Origin: Gautieria morchelliformis
Taxonomy: Eukaryota > Basidiomycota > Agaricomycetes > Gomphales > Gomphaceae
DNA length: 64,000 nt
NCBI GenBank assembly: GCA_015179125.1
Contig: WHVA01000158.1
Coordinates: 157,186-221,185 of the forward strand
Direction: 5' to 3'
Shown here: positions 32,170 through 44,180 of the stretch, piece by piece
Layout: every line of letters starts with the position of its first letter
How positions within the stretch are numbered: the stretch's first letter is position 1
The notes under the pieces: generated by a model
The model's input: the letters and a program-made list of their open reading frames with translations, nothing else
Told to the model about the DNA's origin: nothing
Databases searched by the model: none
Translations under genes and position numbers: made by a program

Positions 32170-33881
32170 AATTCCTTAAAATTTTTATTGACATATTCCC
32201 CTCCATTATCTGAGCGAAACCTCTTCAGTTTCTGACCTGTTTGGGTCCCGAGGAATACCTTGTACGTCTCGAAGTGTTTGAGCGCTTCATCTTTGGTGCT
32301 CCCGAAATAAATGACCGTGTACCTAGATTTGATATCCGTGAAAGAATAAAAGTATTTCTCACGCGATGGTCCCTCGGTCTGGGCAGGTCCCCATACATCG
32401 GATACTGTTAGGTCACCGACCTGTTCTACAGTGTCCTCGGCTCTTTTGGGGAATGGCTCCACATGCCGTTTGCCTTGTATGCATGCTTTGCACTGGCTTG
32501 GCTCGTTTGACTCGTCAATCTCAAGTCCGGTGACTAGATCGTTAGATTTCAACATCTTTATAGAATTTATGTTGACGTGCCCGAGTATCCTGTGCCATTT
32601 GTCCCATGACCGTCCTTTTGCCGCTGCGGCAAAGTCCCGTGCCTCGACTGATCGAGTGACCCGTGCCTTCATACAGAATAACCGCCCGCGCTTCTGTCCC
32701 TGTGCGAAGGTAACTCCGGTGCGTGATTTGAATTCGACGCCGGTGCCTGAAAATGTGGCCGTGTTACCCTTATCAGTTAAACGCCCTACACTGATAAGGT
32801 TGTTCGGCGCATCTGGTGCGTGTTTGACGTCACGTAGCTCGATCGTGTTCGTCTTGGCGCCGACCTTGAATTCCATGTAGATCGTGCCTCGGCCTTGTGT
32901 ATGTAGTACCGCATCAGGTGAAATTCCTTCAATTTCCGATGGATCCTCAGCATAGCTAGCGAAATCGTTTCGACTTCTAGCTATGTGTGTTGTTGCCGCT
33001 GAGTCGGCTAGCCAGTCGGATGCAGATATAGCACTGTATGCTACCTCCTTAGATACAAATGCGAAATCCTTTTCTTCTGCTTGTTTGACTGTTTCTTTGT
33101 TCCCTGATTTGAACCATTTCGGTGCTTGGCCCTCCTTGCCGCCACCTTTCGCCCAACAGTCCTTCACGTAATGACCCTTCTTGCCGCAATTTCGGCACTT
33201 TCCCTTTGTTGCTCCTGAGTCATCTTTCCTGGTCCTGTGACGTTGTTGCGCCTTAAGCGCCGTCTGCCGTGCCGATCCAGCTTTCCGTGCTCGATCCTCG
33301 TCGAGGACCCGAGCTATTAATATATCAGCTGTTGTCCCGGCTCCACTGGCGTTTACTGCCGTAATAAACGCCGACCAAGAATCTGCTAATGACGTCAGCA
33401 ACGTGTTCGAGAACTCGGTGTCACTGATGTAATGCCCCCGCGCATTCAATTCCTGTTGAATGCCACGGAGCTTGCGTACGTGCTCCTCCATGTTCGTGCC
33501 GTCCTCGGCAAGCGTCCGGAAGAAGTCTCTTCGGAGATTTACAATCCCCACTGCTCCCTTAGATTCGAATATTGCTTGTAGACTAGTCCATACAGCAAAT
33601 GCAGACATCGTCTGATTGATGTAAACTAGTTGTTCATCGGCAACTCTGAGGCAAATCTCTTTTCTAGCTTTCTTGTCCTTCCTTCTCCAATCATCGATCT
33701 CCTGCTGCTCGGTTGCAGTGACGTTGTCGGCATCTGCCGGTCTCGGTTCCGTCTCCCTGCCGATAGCCACGTCCCACAGATCTGAATCATCGAGTATCCA
33801 CTCGAGCCGCCGGCGCCACACCGCGTAATTATCCCCGTTCAAGGGGTCGATCTTGTACGTGTTGTTGCTACTCGACATCAT
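32055..33881 (-). CDS. copia C Gag-protease-integrase (fossil)
   Basis: Residues about 1-200 are copia Gag (LNGDNYAVWRRRLEW near 14). A CCHC knuckle CRNCGKKGHYVKDC is near 235; the aspartic protease WLADSAATTHIA near 295; the integrase zinc region (WHRILGHVN...CKACIQGKRH) near 435; and the DDE core (VSDVWGPAQ, RSDNGGEYV, PAQNGIAERLNRT) from 490. These cleave, package and integrate the element. The start ATG (33881) lies 66 bases inside the primer-binding site. Confidence 0.85.
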   Translation of the reverse strand: MMSSSNNTYKIDPLNGDNYAVWRRRLEWILDDSDLWDVAIGRETEPRPADADNVTATEQQEIDDWRRKDKKARKEICLRVADEQLVYINQTMSAFAVWTSLQAIFESKGAVGIVNLRRDFFRTLAEDGTNMEEHVRKLRGIQQELNARGHYISDTEFSNTLLTSLADSWSAFITAVNASGAGTTADILIARVLDEDRARKAGSARQTALKAQQRHRTRKDDSGATKGKCRNCGKKGHYVKDCWAKGGGKEGQAPKWFKSGNKETVKQAEEKDFAFVSKEVAYSAISASDWLADSAATTHIARSRNDFASYAEDPSEIEGISPDAVLHTQGRGTIYMEFKVGAKTNTIELRDVKHAPDAPNNLISVGRLTDKGNTATFSGTGVEFKSRTGVTFAQGQKRGRLFCMKARVTRSVEARDFAAAAKGRSWDKWHRILGHVNINSIKMLKSNDLVTGLEIDESNEPSQCKACIQGKRHVEPFPKRAEDTVEQVGDLTVSDVWGPAQTEGPSREKYFYSFTDIKSRYTVIYFGSTKDEALKHFETYKVFLGTQTGQKLKRFRSDNGGEYVNKNFKEFCAKYGITMETTAPYSPAQNGIAERLNRTGPYSSTHVQ

Positions 33882-33959
33882 CGATCGGTATTGAGTTTGT
33901 TGGAGTATAGAGCGTAGTTAGATTTGTAGTAGTTTTAGTTATGCGCGGGGCCCATAACC

Positions 33960-34180
33960 TGTGGAACGAAGGAGATATAATAATCTGATATTCTACGATC
34001 TGTACAAGATCATCTGTCCTTATATACTAATTATGATGTTCCTATATTACCAATCTCTTCGAGCTGCTGTGCCGATGCGATGCCGGTGCACCAGCAACCC
34101 GGGGTCGAGAGCGATCTCGAACCTCCGGCTAAGTGCGTGCCGGCTCTGCCTTGGCGGTGTCATCGTCCCGATTACTAACA
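33960..34180 (-). repeat. 5' LTR of copia C (221 bp)
   Basis: Same ends and length as 29683-29903. The primer-binding block GGTTATGGGCCCC (minus strand) is at 33947-33959. Confidence 0.95.
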
Positions 34181-34185
34181 ATGCC

Positions 34186-37100
34186 CTCTCACAGGATTTG
34201 CCTGTCAGAAGGCAAACCGTTGAGAGAGGTCAGTCAATATCTGCTGTGAGGGATGGATGCAAGGACAAGCCATGCGTGGGAAGTCACGGGAGTCCCCGGT
34301 GGGGTACTTCGCGGGCTCTTATGGCCGAGCAGCACCATATGTCACTGCCAGACCTGCGACTCTCCCGAGTAAAATATTTATCGTACCCTATTCGACTCGG
34401 AATCGGTTCCTATCTCCCTGCTTCTTCACGCTCTCGACGTAGTCTTCGCTCTATTCCTGCCGTTTCCTTCGAGCCTTTCCTATGATGGCCAAATTCAACT
34501 AATGCATGTGTATAAGAGTTTGTACTACATTCCGTCTCCTGACTGTGTATTAAAGAATGTACACTTTTTTTGTTTTTTATTTTTATTTTTTACTTTTACG
34601 TATGGTTCCTCTTGTGAATGCGCTTCAAAGACTAGTCTGTCCACTTCACCGCGCGGATGGTGCAAAAGTCGTCGTCCGTCACTCATCTCGGCCGGCCGGG
34701 TTTATCGGTGATCGGGTTTTGGTGCGCTTGTACTGTCTTGGCAGTCATATGATAAACACGAGACACAGGACAGCGTGAATCTTACCAGTACTTGTCGTTC
34801 GATGAGTGTCGTTCGATGAGTCGAGGATAAGACTTCCCAATCACGGTTATATATTCTTGTAGATGAGGATCGTTAGCTTTTTCAGCCGAATGGCGAAATA
34901 ATCGTGTAGGACGAAGGGTATAAAGAACCTCGCGTATGCAGTACACACTGGGAGAACGCATTTCACCTCCACCAAAGGAAAGATTATCTTTCATGGGCTC
35001 GGGGTCATAATGTCCTTAGTCATTAGAGGCGCCGAACATCCCAAACATGATCATTGTCGCTGGGCCCATGAGCAAGAGGTCAGCAAAGATGCTGCGAGGC
35101 GCCCGCACGGCACAACGCAGCTGCCGTTTGAACGTCAAGGCGCAGATAGGGGGCACCGGACAATGCCACATGCCCCCTCGTCTCTTCTCTTCTTGCCACT
35201 CTCCTGTCCAGATTCTTCAAGAATTACTCCTCTCCCGGACAGTCGCCCCCCCTCGTCGTGAAACAAAATTCAAATGTCAGGACCCATCGATAAAGCCATA
35301 ACAAATGACGCATCAGTGCAGCATAATCAAAAAGTACACCATGTCACCTGGGCTCTACATAGTCACCGTTGTGCAGCACCGGCGCCGTGATTCTCCAGCT
35401 GCACAGAAGAAGCAAAAAGCACGTTAGACAACGATGGTTCGCAAAACAAGGATATGTACTCGCCTGGGTGCAGTTATGGGCATGAACACCTCTCCTCGTT
35501 TTCAACCCCAATAACCCATATCCACGCTGATGTAGTGCTTTTCATGGAGCACGTATGACACCAGGGTTCCATTTGTCCCACGTCCTCCGTATTGTTGGGA
35601 ACTCCAACCCCGACCCTTCTGCACGGTCGAGTGTGCGACGAGCAGCGCAGGACCCATGTCGTATAGCATTGCCTGCAGCAAGGGAGCAAAGCCGAGTGTC
35701 AGGCCGCCCATCTCTCACAATACCGAACACAACACATAATCTACAGAAACCCACCTGGACACTCGCACTTGCCACATCATGACACTAGGCGTCTGCTAGC
35801 TTGCGTCCTTCGCGGGACCCGCCACTTCCAACATCGCACCGATCTCCCAATTGGATCTTCCGTACCAAGGCTCCGAGTCCGCGCGTGAAAATCGCATTCC
35901 ATATCTACCACTGTTGACAAGATCCGATCCATCGCCTCATGCAGCGTCGTGAACTCGTCGGGATAAAGTGCTCTAAGAAAGAGCGGGAGGAGTCCAGGAC
36001 TCTAGGTATGGGGTGTCACCGTGTCAGCGTCAGCGTCAGCCTGCGCATGCATGCCACGCAGACGGGACACGCACCGAGCAGATTCACAAGGTCTACCCTG
36101 AGGAATTACGTCCAGCGCACCCTCATCAGTGTTGGAAACCTTGACCCGGGTGATGTGCTATCCTCTCTCGCTGGTTTGCTGCGTGGAAGCGTCGCGTCGA
36201 GAAAGTTTGAAGTCCTTTGCGCATAGTTTGCTTTTCAGCCGAAATCCATTGCAACGCGTATCGCTCGCCCTCGTCGCCGTCGTTTACCCCCCGCCGCCAT
36301 TCCCTTGACACAGTGAGGGCCTCCACCACTGCAACGCGACATGTGACGTGAACCATCGGAATCAGCATCAGCATCAATAACCTAGGACGACGATCAGACA
36401 ACAAGCAGTCCTGGTGCCGCGAACGGAGCGCTATCCACTTTTGCATCCTTGAGCGTATCATTGCGCCATCCGCACCCATGATCTGTGTTAGTCTTTTTAG
36501 TCACTCGCATCTCGGTCTCCAGTTGGTATGTCCGTGACATATTCCTGATATCCTCACCTACCCCGTGGCGCTGACGTCGTCGCCTGTTGCGCTCCGAGAG
36601 CTTCTTCGTTCCCCTCCGCGCAACGCCCACCGAGCGTCTCACCAGCACCTCGTCCCGCCCTGCCTTTCACCGAATCCCCCATCCCTCACTCACACGAGTC
36701 ACGCCCAGTGCATCAACCCACCTCATAGCAGATACGTGTTGATGTGCAGCACCAGCACGAATCTAAGTCTGAATGATAAATCACAGTCTCGGACCTCGAC
36801 GCAGCGTACTAAGTACGCTACCGAACCGGAACAACGCACCGCGTGGGGGCTCCGCCTGGCCCGCCCTTACTGTCTCCTTAGCCCCAGCTTTTGAGTTCGG
36901 CTTTTCTTCCCGCACAGAGCTGTCTAAATATGTCTCCAGCGGTAGCTTGACAAGCTCCGCCCTCCTGTTCAACATTGTCAAAGGGCATAATTCCTGGCTG
37001 AGGTGAAAGAGCTCACCTATTGTACGTCAGGATAGTTCCAAGTACCTTCACCGTCCTCAAGCTGTGGAGAGTTCATGGTGCTCTGCGGTACCATTTATCT

Positions 37101-37489
37101 ACTAGGAATAGGCACGGCTGAGGGTGTAACCATACCTTGATCATAGAGGTGATTGGAAATTTATTCGCATACTGAATGGTTGACTGACATATGAGGGGTA
37201 TAGCTAGATGTTTCAAATTAAGTACATCAGGAAATTGAAACCGCTGGGGTATATACATGAGCCCCAGTCACAGCCCGTATATATGGCGTACATACCGCTG
37301 GGTACGGCCGGTATATGGAGCATAAACTGTACGATTGACCCATACCACTTACATCGTCTATACACAAGTTGCGCCGCCTCTCCTAGATCCTGGTGTACGT
37401 CAAAAATTGTAAGGGTACAGCAGGAGTCCGCCGAATTCGATGATGAATGACCAGGTGAGAGTTGCACAATCACAGTTTATAAACGTGTG
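34186..37489. other. Right part of duplication copy A, then intergenic DNA
   Basis: 34186-34790 matches 40000-40470 (downstream flank of the forkhead-like gene). From 34790 to 37489 there are only short overlapping frames without known domains. A 14-base tandem repeat (GTCGTTCGATGAGT) lies at about 34796-34823. Confidence 0.5.
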
Positions 37490-40400
37490 CTAGAACCTGC
37501 TTCGATACAAACTCTGAGCTGTGCCCCATTTACACTGTTTTCCTGTTTGGCCGTTGTATATGTTTTGGTTTAATAGGTGAAACTTGTTAGTGACGGTAAC
37601 TATGTGACCGTGAGTCCATGACTCCGCGTCACGCTGTCTGTAGCTTCCCGGTAAGACACGACAATGTACACTGAGTATCAAGGGCAACTCGTATTTCATG
37701 GAATAGCTCGCCCATCTATAGCTAATCTATGTCAATGATTTTCAGTATGACGACTCTGGCGTGGGCAGGAAATTGCAAGGATACGGTGCGACTCAGCTTA
37801 GAACTGAAGTCTCGCGACATGCCATGGAATTCCACCAACGAAACCCTGCAATAGGTGCTATTGTGGCCCCCAAACCACTATGATTGCTTGTGCTTGGATA
37901 AATCAAACCGTGTGGGAGAGGGCGCACTAGAGACGCCGACGATCGACGCAAAATGCTCAAATCGCTGTCTGGCGTTCTGGGGAAGCTCGAGCTGCTAACT
38001 ACTTTGAGAATATGTCCAGTGAGCGCTCAGAGCATTCAGTATCGGCGTATGCTGCGGCAGGTTCATGTTGCTTGTGGGCTCCCGGGGACGTAGGCTGTTG
38101 CCGGTACTTCGCAAAACAATGGCTAATTGTTTTAGGGACTACCGATGCTACAATACTCTGGTAAACGAGGCAAAGATTGACAACTCATCATGGGTTTTCA
38201 GGCCCTTCCATTGATCCCAATACAGTAAGAACACTTTGCTGTGTTTCATTTTTCTACACTCCTCGCACGCTCTTCGGGGCGTAAATCCGCTCCCCATACA
38301 ATGCGCTCGCGACAATGGCTTCTCTCTCCTCTGATTCGTCGATAAGAAAGCTGCATAATCTGCTGGCGGGTTTGATGGCGGCAGCTGAGGCTATCTGTTC
38401 TACGCCCCAGAGTATCTTTTCTCCCAGCCTCTCACATCTCCCCTCGCTCCCACCGCCTCGTCCCACAACCCTGGACGCATCCCTCAACATGCTCGCGCTC
38501 CTACACCTCGATCATCAGGACATCCACTCTACAATGGCAAAGAAGGTTTTCTGGGACCGCCCACGCCGACCGACAAAAAAAAAAGCCTGTGAGCATACGA
38601 CTTTTCCGTTCCACCACTGTTTTCCTTCCCTCTACTTCTTCTTTGGCCGTTTCCACATATGCTCTGACATATGCTCTGTTGTCGATGACGAACACGCGTG
38701 GCGAAACATGGCAGTGGTGCCATTGGCTTACAGGACGGCTGACTAGTCTTCTGCGTTTGTCATACTCCCGTTGGACATGCCGTATTCTTTACCCTCCTCC
38801 TTCTCTATACCTCGATCTTGCCATATACGTGTTCTGAACCTATTGATGCCCCCATAGACCACGGAACTACCGCGTCTGGAAGACGCGGATCCTACGACCC
38901 GTAGTCGAACGATCAAATTTGGTGCGATGCCATGTTGCTTATGCAGTCATGGAAGAGTATGCTAAGCCCATTCTCATCACAGCACTATATCCCCCCGACT
39001 TGGTCCGCCGTGGCGATCGTTGGGTCATCAACCCGGAGTTCTACAAGCAGGCAAGACATTCTTCCGGGAGGAACCCCTCAGATCCTGTGCCAAAGCGTGA
39101 CTATTATCCACTCCTGCACCACCAGAGAGCCTTCGACAAGATGGAACAACGCAACGGTGAGCAAGTGCAGGTTGCAATGTTGTTCCGGCGGTCACTCATG
39201 GTTTACAACAAGCCCGATCTATAAAGACCTCGCCGGACTTGGATCTCACCTGGTTAGGCACCGACTCAGACCACCCGGACCGCCCGGATCACCACCCTCC
39301 TCACTCTCTCATTACGGCCATCATCTGTGCCATCAGAGGGTCGCCGGACCACCGGCTCACGGAAACAGAGCTTGAGATCGCCATTAAGAGAAGATTCGCG
39401 TACTATGCCAACCCCAAGCATGCGGAGGGATTCTCGGTGACTGGTGGTGTCCTCTTCAGTAACTTTGCCAGCCCTTTAGTGATTCTATAATGCATTATTC
39501 ATTGTTTTCGTTGCGTCACTCATGGCCGTCCCTTATATTCGTTCTTCCATCGTCCGTGCATGTTGACTCATTGACTCCTACAGGAAGATCTCAGTGAAGT
39601 GCTGAGCAGCCATCCATGGCTGACTTTGACGCACCAGCATCCAGCGGGTGACAACCCCTTTCATGTGTGTGTTCCACGTGCGGTGTTGGAAAGTAGCGTC
39701 ATTCTCATGTCTGTTGTGCACAGGATACCGACTGGTGGACGGTCAGGCCCAATAGGAGTTCATGGAAATCCACTGACAACTTCAAGCACAAGTTTGAATT
39801 CCAAAGACCTGATAAGACTAGGTCGAAACAGGCGTCGAGGGACTCTGACGATGGGTGGGCGGATGGATCGACGACCAGTCTCAGCGGAGACGATGCCAAA
39901 ACAGACGGTCGTAAGTCAACAGTCATAACCTGTGGCCGCGAAGCTAAATGGTGCTACTGGTCCCGGCACCCTACCCTCAGAAACGCGAACATCCATATGC
40001 CCCCTCACAGGATCTGCCTATTAGAAGGCAAATCGTTGAAAGAAGTGAATGAATATCTGCTGTGAGGGTTGGATGCAAGGACAAGGTGTGCGTGGGAAGT
40101 TCCCTCCGGTAGGGTGCTCTTATGCCCGCCAGCCTGCCACTCTTGCGACTGTCTCCCGAGTAAAATATTGTATCCTATTCGACTCGGAATCGGTTCTCAA
40201 TCCCCTATCTCTCTCAATGTATTCTGTCCGCTCTGCTCCTTCGAGCGATTTCCAATTTCCAATGACCAACGCATGTGTATATGTCATATGAGGTTCAGGT
40301 TGTTGTACTACATTCCGTCTGTTGCCTGTATGTGTATTAGAGAAACTTGTATGAGCTGTTCCTTTTTTATGTAAGATATGGTTCCTTTTGTGAACCCTCG

Positions 40401-40500
40401 ACCTGGAAGTATAACTTAAAGCCTACTCTGGATCAGCTTCACCGCACCCTGCCGTGTACGGCCCGGTCAGCGTTCTCAAATCCGCAAGTTGCCTCCACAT
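37490..40500. repeat. Segmental duplication, copy B
   Basis: Collinear with copy A at 26722-34790 but without the solo LTR, the 141-bp tandem unit and copia C. It therefore serves as the pre-insertion reference. It runs up to the F-box gene. Confidence 0.8.
38315..40065 (+). CDS. Forkhead-like winged-helix protein, copy B (spliced)
   Basis: Start ATG 38315 (MASLSSDSSIRKL). Several exons. A conserved N-terminal block VRCHVAYAVMEEYAKPILITALYPPDLV lies at about 38920-39010. The winged-helix core starts near 39300: LITAIICAIRGSPDHRLTE, IAIKRRFAYYANP, an intron (about 39437-39584, GT-AG), EDLSEVLSSHPWLTL, a second intron (about 39674-39723) that keeps phase (NPFH|DTDWWTVRP), then a basic and acidic tail. 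The pattern SP-RLT-EI-FxYY...WxTV-P is that of forkhead domains, so a nuclear regulator is likely. The stop is at 40063-40065. Exon 1/2 borders are uncertain because the 3' splice site differs from copy A. The family call is my inference from motif order. Confidence 0.5.
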
Positions 40501-40525
40501 CCTCTGCATCCTGTGATCAGCCCTC

Positions 40526-41872
40526 ATGACTTTAGACACTCAACTGCGAGAAGTCACTACTCGGGGCAGAGGGCCCCAGTGGGTTGTCCCCTCTACCTTA
40601 GAGCGACAACAATTCTCAATGGCCTTGCCCTTCGAGATCTGGAGTCATATTTTCTGTCAGCTCCCCAATACTTCTCCAGCAAAACTTATCTGCGTTTCTC
40701 GAGCCTGGCGAAACGTGGTCCATGCCACACCCCAGCTTTGGACAGACGTCCACATTTGCCATCCACGCCAATTTGCCGATCCTGATGGGCTCTCTCTAAG
40801 GGTAAAAAATTCGGGCCAGTGTCCACTTAATGTAGTGCTGAGGGTCCCACTCGAAGTCCATGGGTTGGGGCCCACCTTGGAGCTGTTGCATGGCCATGCA
40901 AGACGATTCCGAGTCCTCGACATCGATGTGCCTGTCCCTGATATATTGGACACAATCCTTTTATCAATGGCGCACTGCGGAGTGATATCCAAAGGGAATC
41001 CAGCACCACTTCTAGAGGAGTTGACCATTGACATTGACGAGGAACCCATATCCTCAAATACAAGGCAACTCCACTTTGAGCGTGCATTTTATCCAGCTCC
41101 GCGGCTTTGGAAACTAACTATATCTGCGTTGAGGTTTCCTCTGCCTTCATCCAAATTTATTTCAACCATCACTGCACTTACGATCACCGCCGGGGGTGAC
41201 GACGCACCTCCTAGGGTTGAGTGGATGTTGGACACTGTCGAGGCGATTCCCCGCCTTAAAAGCCTCAAGTATTTCGGATACGAGGTTTATTCGTACCAAC
41301 CTACCAGCAGCCTTGACTTTCCTCGCATCGTTCGCCTTCCTAACCTTGAAGTAGCAGATGTCACAGCTCCCGGCTGCGGCCTCGAAATGTTGCAGTGTTT
41401 GGAAGCACCGAACCTTCGCTTCCTCCGTCTAGACGGTGAAAGGGAGATGGGTTATCGAGAAGAATGGATTTACGACGGGGTGGCTGAAGTGTCTCCATTC
41501 CTCAGGCGCCTGCCTCAGCGAGCGCCAAGTATTCAGAGGCTGGATCTCCATCATCTCCAGTATTTGCAAGCCGAAACATACGTTTGGCTGTTCAACCAGA
41601 CTGATTTCACTCATCTCGAGGAGGTGCGCATCGAAGGCTCAAATATTGCGGACTCAGCATTCGTTCAACCCTCCTTGCATAGTCTGGGCTTACGCCGGAT
41701 CGAGCTGAGAGACTGTGAACTCATAACAGGCAGCGGCTTGATGGCTTATATCGAGGCCAGACAACTGTTGGGAAACAACGACTTACAGCTATTAGTGAGT
41801 GGATGTCCAGGCGTGGGTGGCGAGCATCTGGCGCAGTTGTCTCGATGGACTGCTGAGGAAGTTAACGATTAG
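40526..41872 (+). CDS. F-box/LRR-type protein (448 aa)
   Basis: An intronless frame with an F-box at residues about 31-75 (MALPFEIWSHIFCQLP, LICVSRAWRNVVHATPQLWTDV). A long Leu-rich region follows with irregular repeats (LEELTID, LWKLTISALRF, LEVADVTAPGCG, LRFLRLDGE, IQRLDLHHLQYL, LHSLGLRRIEL). Such proteins bind Skp1 through the F-box and offer substrates to an SCF ubiquitin ligase; Agaricomycetes have hundreds of them. The length is usual for the family (400-600). The ATG at 40526 is the first in frame and suits a full F-box. It begins right at the edge of duplication copy B. The best-supported intact host gene here. Confidence 0.9.
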   Translation: MTLDTQLREVTTRGRGPQWVVPSTLERQQFSMALPFEIWSHIFCQLPNTSPAKLICVSRAWRNVVHATPQLWTDVHICHPRQFADPDGLSLRVKNSGQCPLNVVLRVPLEVHGLGPTLELLHGHARRFRVLDIDVPVPDILDTILLSMAHCGVISKGNPAPLLEELTIDIDEEPISSNTRQLHFERAFYPAPRLWKLTISALRFPLPSSKFISTITALTITAGGDDAPPRVEWMLDTVEAIPRLKSLKYFGYEVYSYQPTSSLDFPRIVRLPNLEVADVTAPGCGLEMLQCLEAPNLRFLRLDGEREMGYREEWIYDGVAEVSPFLRRLPQRAPSIQRLDLHHLQYLQAETYVWLFNQTDFTHLEEVRIEGSNIADSAFVQPSLHSLGLRRIELRDCELITGSGLMAYIEARQLLGNNDLQLLVSGCPGVGGEHLAQLSRWTAEEVND

Positions 41873-42532
41873 CACCTTACACCACCAATTGTGTGCGGAA
41901 GCGAGCGTCCAGTAGTGTAGCTCGGCGCTTGGGAGGAGGGTCTGTGTATCAGACCCCTGTTTGCTTAAACAGGATACATATATGCGCACTGTGTTTTGTA
42001 TGTCACTCCCTAGTGCCTTGTCTTCGATAGTATCGTCACTTTTATGCAGATCCGTAACTGATAAGCCATGTAGCTCAATCTATTTTGTCTTTAGGTAGTT
42101 AACAATACTAATGCCTTGTCTTCAACACTAGGGACTCATTCTATTTTGTCTTTAGGTTATGGGCCCCGGCCCTACCTACTAGCGAACAAAATTGCAATTA
42201 TGTCTAGCCTTGATGAGATGAAAGACTATCCAGCGAGTCCAGGGGTGCATTTCAAGTATTCCAAAAGCTTCATGGTGATAACTACTTCCCTGGAGCACTG
42301 GTATGGAATCAGTCTGTGATTGCTAAACCAGTGGGAAGCCATAATGTGGACTTATCCTCTCCCTGTATGTGCTGTAAATGAGATCATCTTAATAGCTTGT
42401 ATCACAAGGGCAACAGAACTTGACCAATATGTATTCTGGTGCTATGTAGTGACAGTGTAAGGTAAAGGATAGATGGGGAACTGCCGGGTTACCATGCAAG
42501 AACTATACAGTGGGTCCTTGTGGACCCACTGT
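41873..42532. other. Intergenic, with a copia gag trace
   Basis: A block of about 100 bases around TGCCTTGTCTTC and CTATTTTGTCTTTAGG is present twice (about 42010-42095, 42112-42155). GGTTATGGGCCCC at 42155-42167 is the copia primer-binding block on the plus strand. Beyond it a weak Gag start signature (KLHGDNYFPW) is readable near 42265-42295. This is an old, short copia remnant; its LTR ends cannot be fixed. Confidence 0.5.
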
Positions 42533-42556
42533 TAGTGATGCTCAGGCACTGCAGGC

Positions 42557-42932
42557 ATATAAAAGTTTTCTTGTCTGAAAAACTGTTGAAGAAACTGTAA
42601 AAATTTTCCAAAAATTTTTAGTGTTTTTTATGTAAAAAAAATAATAAAATTTTGTGTTTTTATTAGAATTTGTTGAGCAAGAAAATTGTAAAAAAATTCA
42701 AAGTTTTTTCAGGGTTTTTTATGGGTTTCTTTGTTTTCACAAAGAAGCTTATAAAAAGACATAAAAAACCCTGCAAAAAACTTTAAACTTTTTTACAATT
42801 GTCTTGCTCAACAAATTCTTACAAAAACACAAATTTTGTTAAAGTTTTTTTACATTAAAAACACTAAAATTTTTCGGAATATCTTTATAGTGTTTTGAAC
42901 AGCTTTTCAGACCAGAAAATCTTTATATGCCT
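42557..42932. repeat. AT-rich foldback (about 170-base arms)
   Basis: The left arm from GGCATATAAAAGTTTTC and the right arm (reverse GGCATATAAAGATTTTC) pair along their length with roughly 85% match by eye, around a centre near 42745 (TTTGTTTTCACAAAG). It lies just inside the left end of the hAT element. Confidence 0.85.
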
Positions 42933-43198
42933 CCAGTGAGGCCAGGCTGGGCTCAGAAAGCCTGGGCTTGGGCTTGGCTTTAGCAGGCTCAGGCTCAATG
43001 AAACCTCGAGCCAGCCTATTAGTCAGGCTCAGGCTGGGTCAGGCTTGAGCCCGGGCTTCACCTATGAAAAAAAGAGATGAAAAAAAAATAATATGATTAA
43101 GCCTGTCAGCAAGTGCACTTGTATCCTAGGTAGTGTCCCCTTCATTGCTTCCATAAGACACTACTGCATCATCGTCCAAGGCCATCTCAGTTCTGGTG

Positions 43199-44180
43199 TG
43201 TCATGACCCATTTATTCCTGTATCCAGTCTCCATTTTCCCTTCCCTTTCTTCGCCCCTCTGTTTGATCTGTTTGCTCTTCGCCGAATTTGCCAAATGGTT
43301 ATTTGCTACTCACATCATTCGCCAGTAGGAACACCATCAAACACGATCAACATCCTTTACCCGGTGTGATGGTTCATCACTGATCCCATCATCTTCTTGA
43401 CTCAACCTCCCTTGGGTGTTCCTATGGCCAGAATGCATTTGGGGGATGTCCTACCTGTAGATCGTGTGGGATCAACCCAGCAGACGAAGAGCTGGTGCAG
43501 GGTAACATGCATGCAGGTCTCAAGGCATGTTTTCTTACATGGGTACCTTCATCCTCTCTCCCTCCATTGTTTCATGTTCGCACTCCCCCTTTCTTCCATT
43601 GTATATTTGTTTCATCTATTTGTATCCTGACTGCGCACCCCTATCCAACCCTGGCTCACAATGGCCTCTTTCCTATTTGCTGATATCATATGAGCATTTG
43701 GTATAAGTAGTTTACATTTGCATGTATATTCCCCAGTTCAATTATCATACATCTATCTTGTGCAAAACTTGACCTCACTGTGACCATCATCTTGAGCCCT
43801 CTCCTGTTGATCCCTATCTTCAACCAGAGGAGGACTTAAGCACCACTGGTGAGTTTTCGTACTTCACCTTCATTACCTTAGCCTTCATATTATTGTCAGT
43901 GCTGTTGGCGAAGGGCTCCGAAGGAGCACCTTCACCGGCGAAAGGATTGTTGCTGCTTAACAACCTTTCCATGACACCTTGCATGTTACATTGTCAAGTG
44001 TCACGGGCTATTTCGCTACGACTGTAGATATGGCGAGCGCCGTTCGGGCAGCCCTCTTACCTTCTGAACATTTATTGGTTCATCTTATCCGCCAAACGGC
44101 ATACCTCTTCGCACAAGCTATTTGGGCATTCGCTGTGCTCACTAATACATGATATTAACACCTAAAATCCAATCTTGACA
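43199..44180 (-). mobile_element. Solo LTR of the TGTCAAG family (982 bp)
   Basis: TGTCATGACCC...CAATCTTGACA on the plus strand, flanked by TGGTG on both sides (43194-43198, 44181-44185). It is the inverse-orientation match of the LTR at 19791-22009. It sits inside the hAT element, so it is younger than that. Confidence 0.9.

Larger units (their letters stand above)
29683..34180 (-). mobile_element. Ty1/copia retrotransposon C, nearly whole (4498 bp)
   Basis: Two 221-bp LTRs (29683-29903, 33960-34180) differ at about one base, so the insertion is recent. The target duplication is ATGCC (29678-29682, 34181-34185). The uninserted paralogue reads ATGCCCCCTCACAGG at about 39997. Order on the minus strand: LTR, primer-binding site, Gag, PR, IN, RT, RNase H, polypurine tract, LTR. 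All domains are present. The internal part is not one open frame and has about two breaks. Confidence 0.95.
26722..34790. repeat. Segmental duplication, copy A (interrupted)
   Basis: Without the inserted solo LTR (26833-27192) and copia C (29683-34180) this region is collinear with 37490-40500 through upstream flank, gene and downstream flank. Identity by eye is roughly 75-85%. Boundaries are approximate. Confidence 0.8.

Noticed and set aside
34790-37489. Short frames between the two duplication copies (for example 35502-35775, 36126-36479)
   Set aside because: They overlap on several strands and frames, show no domain and no paralogue in the window.
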